Below, piece by piece: positions 58,840 to 64,000 of a DNA stretch of 64,000 bases. Location of the stretch: positions 7,914,344 through 7,978,343 of the forward strand of contig OZ025287.1 in NCBI GenBank assembly GCA_964019165.1, read 5' to 3'. The notes beneath the pieces are model-generated. The model searched no databases. It saw only the letters and a list, made by a program, of their open reading frames with translations, and was not told where the DNA came from. This DNA comes from Mastigias papua. Taxonomy: Eukaryota > Cnidaria > Scyphozoa > Rhizostomeae > Mastigiidae. The position numbers and the translations under genes are program-made. The first letter of the stretch is position 1. Every line of letters begins with the position of its first letter.

Positions 58840-60519
58840 AGAGTGTTAAGAAAAATTCAAACCAGAAGCGTAAAGTTGGTCTCTTATGTAAAAGTACATA
58901 TATGTATTATATGTGATATCTACTTGAAAACATCCTTTCAGTCTTTCTGCTGCATTTCGCCTTCTTTCAATCATACCCCAGAAAAGACGTCTTTCGTCAT
59001 CTTTCATGATATTCCAACTATTGAAGATATTCATGTTGGAAGATCTCCAATACTCAAGCCATAATGCGTTAGATATTCTTGCTTCGAAAGAAGAAGGATA
59101 TGAAGATATGCTAGATTTTATCTTATTTCCTGCCGTGTTTCGTTCCAATTTCATTCCTATTCTTTGTTTGTTTTTTCAACTATACCTCTGGAACCTCGGT
59201 GAGAAGAGTGGTCAATGTGGCTTTGACTAAATTGTTAAGAGCAATCACGTATTGAGGAGTCAAGGTTAAAATGTCGTCGCTTTCTCGTTGCTTCTTATGT
59301 TGAAGACAAGATATTTCATCCAGAAGCTGCATTTCCGCACTTTTTGTTTGCATAAGTTGGAACCCAAGAGCATAGAATATTGAAATTACCATAGAAAATT
59401 GGAAGAGCTAAATTCCGATGAATGAGCATATCAGCTCGTATGTTCTATAGTATATCTTAACTACCAATGCGGAATTGTTGGAGAGAAACAATAGATGCTG
59501 CAGTGGCAATGTATAGAGGAGGTTTACAGTAAAACGAGAATTTTAGACTATGATGTGGAGAAAAATATTGTGTATCATTAAAAATATAATTTGGTGTTGT
59601 GAAATATTTAGTGAATGCACCAGTTACAGATGATGGTTATGAGGGACAAGCAAGGACAACTAAATGGTTACAGAGGCATTGGCAAGCATAAAGATGGACA
59701 TCTTGTTTAGCAAGTGGTGTTACAGCAAATTGAATGAATGAAAGACAATCAAGTTATAATCAGGTATATTTTATATGACTACTAGACAGATCTTTAAGGC
59801 TATCTTTTTCGAGTGACTGTAACTAGCGTACATCAGGAGTTCGGTGGGAGGGGGCTTAACCCTGTTTGCTAAAAGAAGGATTTGGGGGGCGTAGTCTTCC
59901 TTCCAATGAGCTTAGGCTAACGTGAGAAATTCCTAGCTTGGTAGCATTTTCTAATCCTTTACTGCGGTTTTATGTTTACTTCACATCAGTAACATATAAC
60001 TTTTGTATAATCATGTATTTATTCAAATTTGGACTGTTTAGAATGACATTGTGGTGCTGGAATGACCTGCAACATAGTCATTCTTATTAACTTTTTGGGA
60101 CATTTTAGGACGGTCACCAATTGCGTACGTCAAAATCGTATCTGTTGGCTTTGGTAGGCCCCTTTCCTGTGCTAGTGTCCATAGTTCGAGATTCAGCTTT
60201 TGGTTTGTTCTGAAAGTTTTGCTGTTGAGAAAAACTCAAGTTGTAAAGATTAAGTCTCTTGACAGATGTGTTCCAGATACATTGACGTTTGCCATCGATT
60301 CTTATTAGTTGTTCAATACTAAGCTCATTCGCTCTATAACTGAAAACATGTGGCCCTATTTCTAGTCAAATTTGGATATGACGGCCCAGCTTCACTTGTG
60401 AGGAGGATTGATAACCTTCTGAAAAAAGATAAAATTCTTGGCCGCTAGACTTTAAGCTGCCTTGGCCTGGATCCATGACAAGAATACCCGTCCTGTAACT
60501 AATCCTATCTTTCGTTTTA
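58840..60519. other. Intergenic, no firm gene
   Basis: After a good acceptor (TTTCTAG, about 60365) a plus-strand frame reads KFGYDGPASLVRRIDNLLKK to a stop at about 60450. It looks coding but has no clean donor and no family was recognised. Confidence 0.25.
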
Positions 60520-60588
60520 GTTATGAAGACATTCCAGTGGTGAGGTGCACTGAAGAACGCATTAAAGAAATAACTGCTATCGAGCATT
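60520..60588 (+). pseudogene. Segment resembling PAH exon 6, isolated
   Basis: After the acceptor TTCGTTTTAG the plus strand reads T|YEDIPVVRCTEERIKEI, then ITAIEH and TGA. PAH exon 6 reads [17 protein letters not shown]. Nine of 16 residues are the same, several others are conservative, and the intron phase is the same. No donor follows in the PAH position and no other PAH-like exons were found nearby. It may be a stray exon copy, or the last exon of an unrelated gene. Confidence 0.3.
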
Positions 60589-61489
60589 GAGGTTTTAGCT
60601 CTTTCAAACTCGTAAGTACCGCCTCTTATAATTTAGTAGCGATTATTTATGAATATAACATGACCAGAATGATACGAAAAGACTAATATATCGATTGTCG
60701 GCTAGCCTCAATCTATGTAGAAACGTATTCCAAACACGAATTGAAAACAACTGATTTGTAAATCAGATGCTTACAAATTCCGTTAGGAGACAAACAAAAC
60801 CAGCTTTCTGTAATATCAGGACACCATAGGAATGTCTTTTGATAAGAATGAAACATAGCAAGAGAAACCTGCTTTTTAGATCTTTCGCCTTTTCCCAATT
60901 CTTGCAAAAAACATTAGCTCACCTCTGACAATCAAACCAAGATAGCAATGATCGTAAGCTTGAGAGCAAAAGGATAGCAAGACCAGTAAAGATTAAAAAT
61001 ATGAAAGAATACATTGAAACAATTCGAAAGCTCTCATTCACTTATTTCTTATTTTTCACTATTATTTTTAATTTCTTCCAACGTTTCTTAATATAATTAG
61101 ATCAGAGATGATTTGAAAAAATACGACAAGTGATTTACGTTTGCAAAAGATGATTCGGACATATTTACAATGTTTTCATTTCTTGTTCATTTACTATGAG
61201 AGATGGTGTGTGAAATGATTTCATAAGAAGTGATTGACCGATTCACCAATCTTAGGAATGATTCTATGATAAGCTGATCGGATTGCTAAATGATCTTCTT
61301 ACACTCTGTCATCTAGTGATCTAATGATCTTCTCCTTATAATTATTAATTTTATGATGTTTTATGTTAGATAGTATTTCAAAATGACTGATCAATCAACG
61401 CCCATTGGTGCCTATGAATAAGTGCCTTATCCAAAGAAACTTTATCCATAGTTTCGACGTGTTTTGTTGCAAAATCATTCTGTTGTTGC
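60589..61489. other. Intergenic, no gene supported
   Basis: AT-rich sequence, nothing recognisable. Confidence 0.4.
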
Positions 61490-61800
61490 ACTATAGCTTC
61501 ATTCGTTTTCTTGTTTCATCGTAACCTCACTCGTTGTCGGCTCTTGTAACTTCCCTCGTTCTTTTGTTTATTGTCACTTCGCAGCTTTTCTTGTTTCATC
61601 GTTGCCTTATTGTCTCAAAGAAACTTCACTGGTTCCCATGTTACATTTTGACTTCATGCGAAGTCTTATTTTGCTATAACTTCATTCGTTTTTTTACTTT
61701 GATGCACTTTCAGTTGTTATCTAGTGTCATTGTACGTACATTAATTTTCTTGTTTCATTGTATATCCGTTCACTTCATTCCTTCAGTTTCTTCGCTGTAT
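61490..61800. repeat. Degenerate TTCATTCGTTTTCTTGTTTC repeat
   Basis: About six imperfect units (ACTTCATTCGTTTTCTTGTT-like) of 40-60 bp. The open frame across it is an artefact. Confidence 0.6.
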
Positions 61801-61905
61801 TTAATATATAAGTAATATATATGTAAGTATAAATATATTTCTAAATATATATATGCATACATTTTGTAGCAGATGCAGTTGAGGTATCGCCTCTCGTCCT
61901 TATAT

Positions 61906-62053
<148 letters not shown>

Positions 62054-62144
62054 TACATAGTTTGAAAGAAATTATGAAATATAAATTAATGTCATTTCGT
62101 CATTTCATGTGATATGTAAGAAGCTCACTCATGCCAAGTAATGT

Positions 62145-62224
62145 TTACACGGCCTGCAGCAATGTATCCTCATCTGGCGGTGTCACTTCTTCCTCTTCTC
62201 CTTTATTTTCTTCTCCTTCTTTGG
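62145..62224 (-). CDS. Candidate terminal coding exon of an unidentified minus-strand gene
   Basis: A pyrimidine-rich tract and CTCTCAG acceptor precede a frame of 25 codons (after 2 leading bases). It reads KEGEENKGEEEEVTPPDEDT then LLQAV and TAA. The acid-rich composition, good acceptor and a stop in the expected frame look like a real last exon. No upstream exon was found before the AMN1-like exon on the other strand, so the parent gene would have to span or overlap it. A spurious match is possible. Confidence 0.35.
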
Positions 62225-62848
62225 CTGAGAGAAAGGAAAGTGTCGGTTTCAATTGATTGTGAAGTAATTTACAAAGCTTAATAACTTGCTTAGATATGTA
62301 TTCTAGTTTGTGATTCTTTCCTCCACATTCACGTTTCTGCCCTCCTTCCAGGGTCGGATGGGAAACTCACTAGGCAACTCACAGTAGTAGACATAAAAGG
62401 TATATAAGCTGAGATCGAAGAAGAATTTTCCAGGACGACACTTACGTCCTATAAGGAATGCTTTTTATTATAATGTATTTGTTGTGTTTTATGCTGTAGA
62501 AGTTTGTAACCACGGCACTCATTAATTCTTTCACAACGAATTCTCATTTTGAAGAACACTATTAATGGTCAAGACTACTGATTTATAGGCCCCTGTCTCC
62601 TTCACCATTCCATCGAGCCAACTATGGCAGCTTTTTCATCTGATAACGCTGTTGATGGTATTTACTGAAAGTATATTCAAACTTAGGAGATGCACGCACG
62701 TCTACAATGCAACGTGGCAAAATTTGCATGTGGTCATTGCATAACGATACGCAAGGTGTTGTTTAATAATTAAATGGCAATGAGTTGTGCTATTTTTGTA
62801 CTGTGACTTGTTGGAAGTCAAACTAGCACAGGTCATAGTCAGTTGAGG

Positions 62849-63019
62849 ATGGACATAACCTACAAACCTAGTGATCTCCGCAGTCTCGCTATGTGGAAAA
62901 TGGTAGAAAACATCGCGATGTTTATACACGAAGTGCGTGATTTGCCATTAGAAATACGTGCCACTGTGGCGTATATCATGTCAAAGAGGGGCCTCATAAC
63001 TGACGATAACATAGAAAAG
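62849..63019 (+). CDS. AMN1-like: AMN1-like protein, first coding exon, copy A (rest outside window or lost)
   Basis: 57 codons starting MDITYKPSDLRSLAMWKMVE, then NIAMFIHEVRDLPLEIRATV and IMSKRGLITDDNIEK, then donor AAG|GTTAGT in phase 0. The pattern (L.MW.M.ENI....HEV..LP..IR......MS.RG.ITD.NI.K) matches the N-terminus of AMN1, whose remainder is leucine-rich repeats of the F-box/LRR type. AMN1 antagonises mitotic exit in yeast; its role in animals is poorly known. No LRR exon follows before copy B at 63396. Confidence 0.6.
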
Positions 63020-63395
63020 GTTAGTAAACAATATCTGATGTCAATATTAGCCTATTAGGATTAATATGATAGCCATTTGGCTAATGAGCATAGTTTGTAT
63101 CGATTAATAATTAATAGCAAGAATATATTATAGAGCAAGAGCAATATATAATTTTTTCAGCAATTAGCGAACCTAGGTAAATCTTATTTAGTGTTGGATA
63201 AGTACGTTATCTAATGGGTCATGAGAGTAAAAGTGAATTAGCTAAATTTAAGAGGGAAGTGGGGGGTATCTGGGGTGGGAATGCTTACAGAATTATTTTC
63301 CTATGGATGAGATATTATAAATAGAGTTTTACGTCATTGAGCTATGATTGGGTAGCCTGGGGAGAGTGCGCCATTACTTGAAAACACAGTAGGTC

Positions 63396-63572
63396 ATGGC
63401 CGCTATGAGAAAATTTGTTCCCAGCAAGTTAAGCAGCTTCTGCATTCGCAAAATTGTTGAAACTATAGATATGCATACAGATAACTTGGAAATACAGCCG
63501 TTTGAGATAAAAGATAAAGTGCTTTACTTGATGTCTAAAAGAGGAGCTGTTACTGACAACAATATTGGGAAG
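63396..63572 (+). CDS. AMN1-like: AMN1-like protein, first coding exon, copy B (continues beyond window)
   Basis: 59 codons starting MAAMRKFVPSKLSSFCIRKI, then VETIDMHTDNLEIQPFEIKD and LMSKRGAVTDNNIGK, then donor AAG|GTATGAG in phase 0. It has the same architecture, phase and near-same length as copy A, with about 40 percent identity (MSKRG..TD.NI.K and LS..C..K.VE.I shared). The LRR exons, if present, lie right of 64000. Either the two are alternative first exons of one gene, or there are two tandem genes of which copy A has lost its body. Confidence 0.6.
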
Positions 63573-64000
63573 GTATGAGCTCCTAGCTAGACCTAGTCCA
63601 CTGGCTCGCACCTTCTAACTTTTTACCATTAATTAATCACTGATGAAATGTTATTTAGTTGGTAAAGTAGCGAGTTTTATTTCAACATATATTTGTTTTC
63701 CTTAGCTTAGGCTTTTCTACGATAATAACCTAACTTAGAGTAGACGGCATGGATACAAAATCGTAGCGGAATGGATAGGCAAATTATGGAAAGGGAATTC
63801 GCCCCTTCCTAGTTTGTTGCTTAATCAAGATATTCTGTTTTTTGTATGAGAATTATTCCATGCAAGCATATTAGTAACAGGGTATGAGACATTTGTATGA
63901 TCTCAATTCCGTGATTTTATCTATTTGTATGCAACTAAGTGATGGTCTCAGGTGTGCATTTTAATTGTGCACTTTATAAGTGTGCATTTGTCTGTTTGCC
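63573..64000 (+). other. Intron of the AMN1-like gene, window end
   Basis: AT-rich, no exon recognised up to 64000. Confidence 0.45.

Noticed and set aside
61534..61815. Hydrophobic 93-codon frame as a membrane protein
   Set aside because: It lies on a degenerate T-rich repeat and has no start or splice context.

Overview
This window is eukaryotic, from an intron-rich, repeat-laden animal nuclear genome. The two best genes are split into many small exons with GT..AG borders. Most of the rest is decayed non-LTR retrotransposons, cut-and-paste transposon relics, short inverted-repeat elements, and TA, CCTA and TCA microsatellites. The mix points to a marine invertebrate, quite possibly a cnidarian: a compact intronless class A GPCR, a THAP plus SAP/SWIM element, HARBI1 and esterase-bearing LINEs. 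The taxon is inference; no sequence here fixes it.

Layout. 1-611: HARBI1-type transposase pseudogene running off the left edge. 0.8-1.2 kb: TA microsatellites. 1668-2597 (minus): single-exon rhodopsin-family GPCR. 2.6-22.6 kb: transposon graveyard. It holds a CR1-like LINE that seems to lie inside another LINE (4.5-10.2 kb), a short transposon with a 3-bp target duplication inside a LINE reading frame (10428-10818), a 2.5-kb element with 245-bp terminal inverted repeats carrying broken THAP and SAP/SWIM genes (10950-13490), a further LINE (13.9-15.1 kb), a 1.2-kb foldback element (17.1-18.3 kb), a TGATCA-rich minisatellite (18.7-19.2 kb) and two more short inverted-repeat elements.

22651-33476 (plus): deoxyribose-phosphate aldolase (DERA), five exons, 321 aa, intact catalytic lysines. 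Its third intron holds a second, partial copy of exon 3 joined to LINE sequence. 35377-54026 (plus): phenylalanine 4-hydroxylase, 14 exons, 451 aa, intact His-His-Glu iron site, with an unusual regulatory ACT segment. 54-62 kb: no confident gene; repeats, a lone segment resembling exon 6 of the hydroxylase (60520), and a candidate minus-strand terminal exon (62145-62224). 62849 to the right edge (plus): two similar AMN1-like first exons in tandem, with the rest of the gene outside the window.

The genes do not form a pathway. DERA (deoxyribose catabolism), the hydroxylase (phenylalanine to tyrosine) and the AMN1-like gene are unrelated housekeeping or metabolic genes that happen to be neighbours. 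No prokaryote-style operon, CRISPR array or phage is present. The most notable items are the THAP/SAP-SWIM inverted-repeat transposon, the LINE family that also exists as a short internally deleted form with TCA tails, the partial DERA exon copy, and the duplicated AMN1-type first exon.
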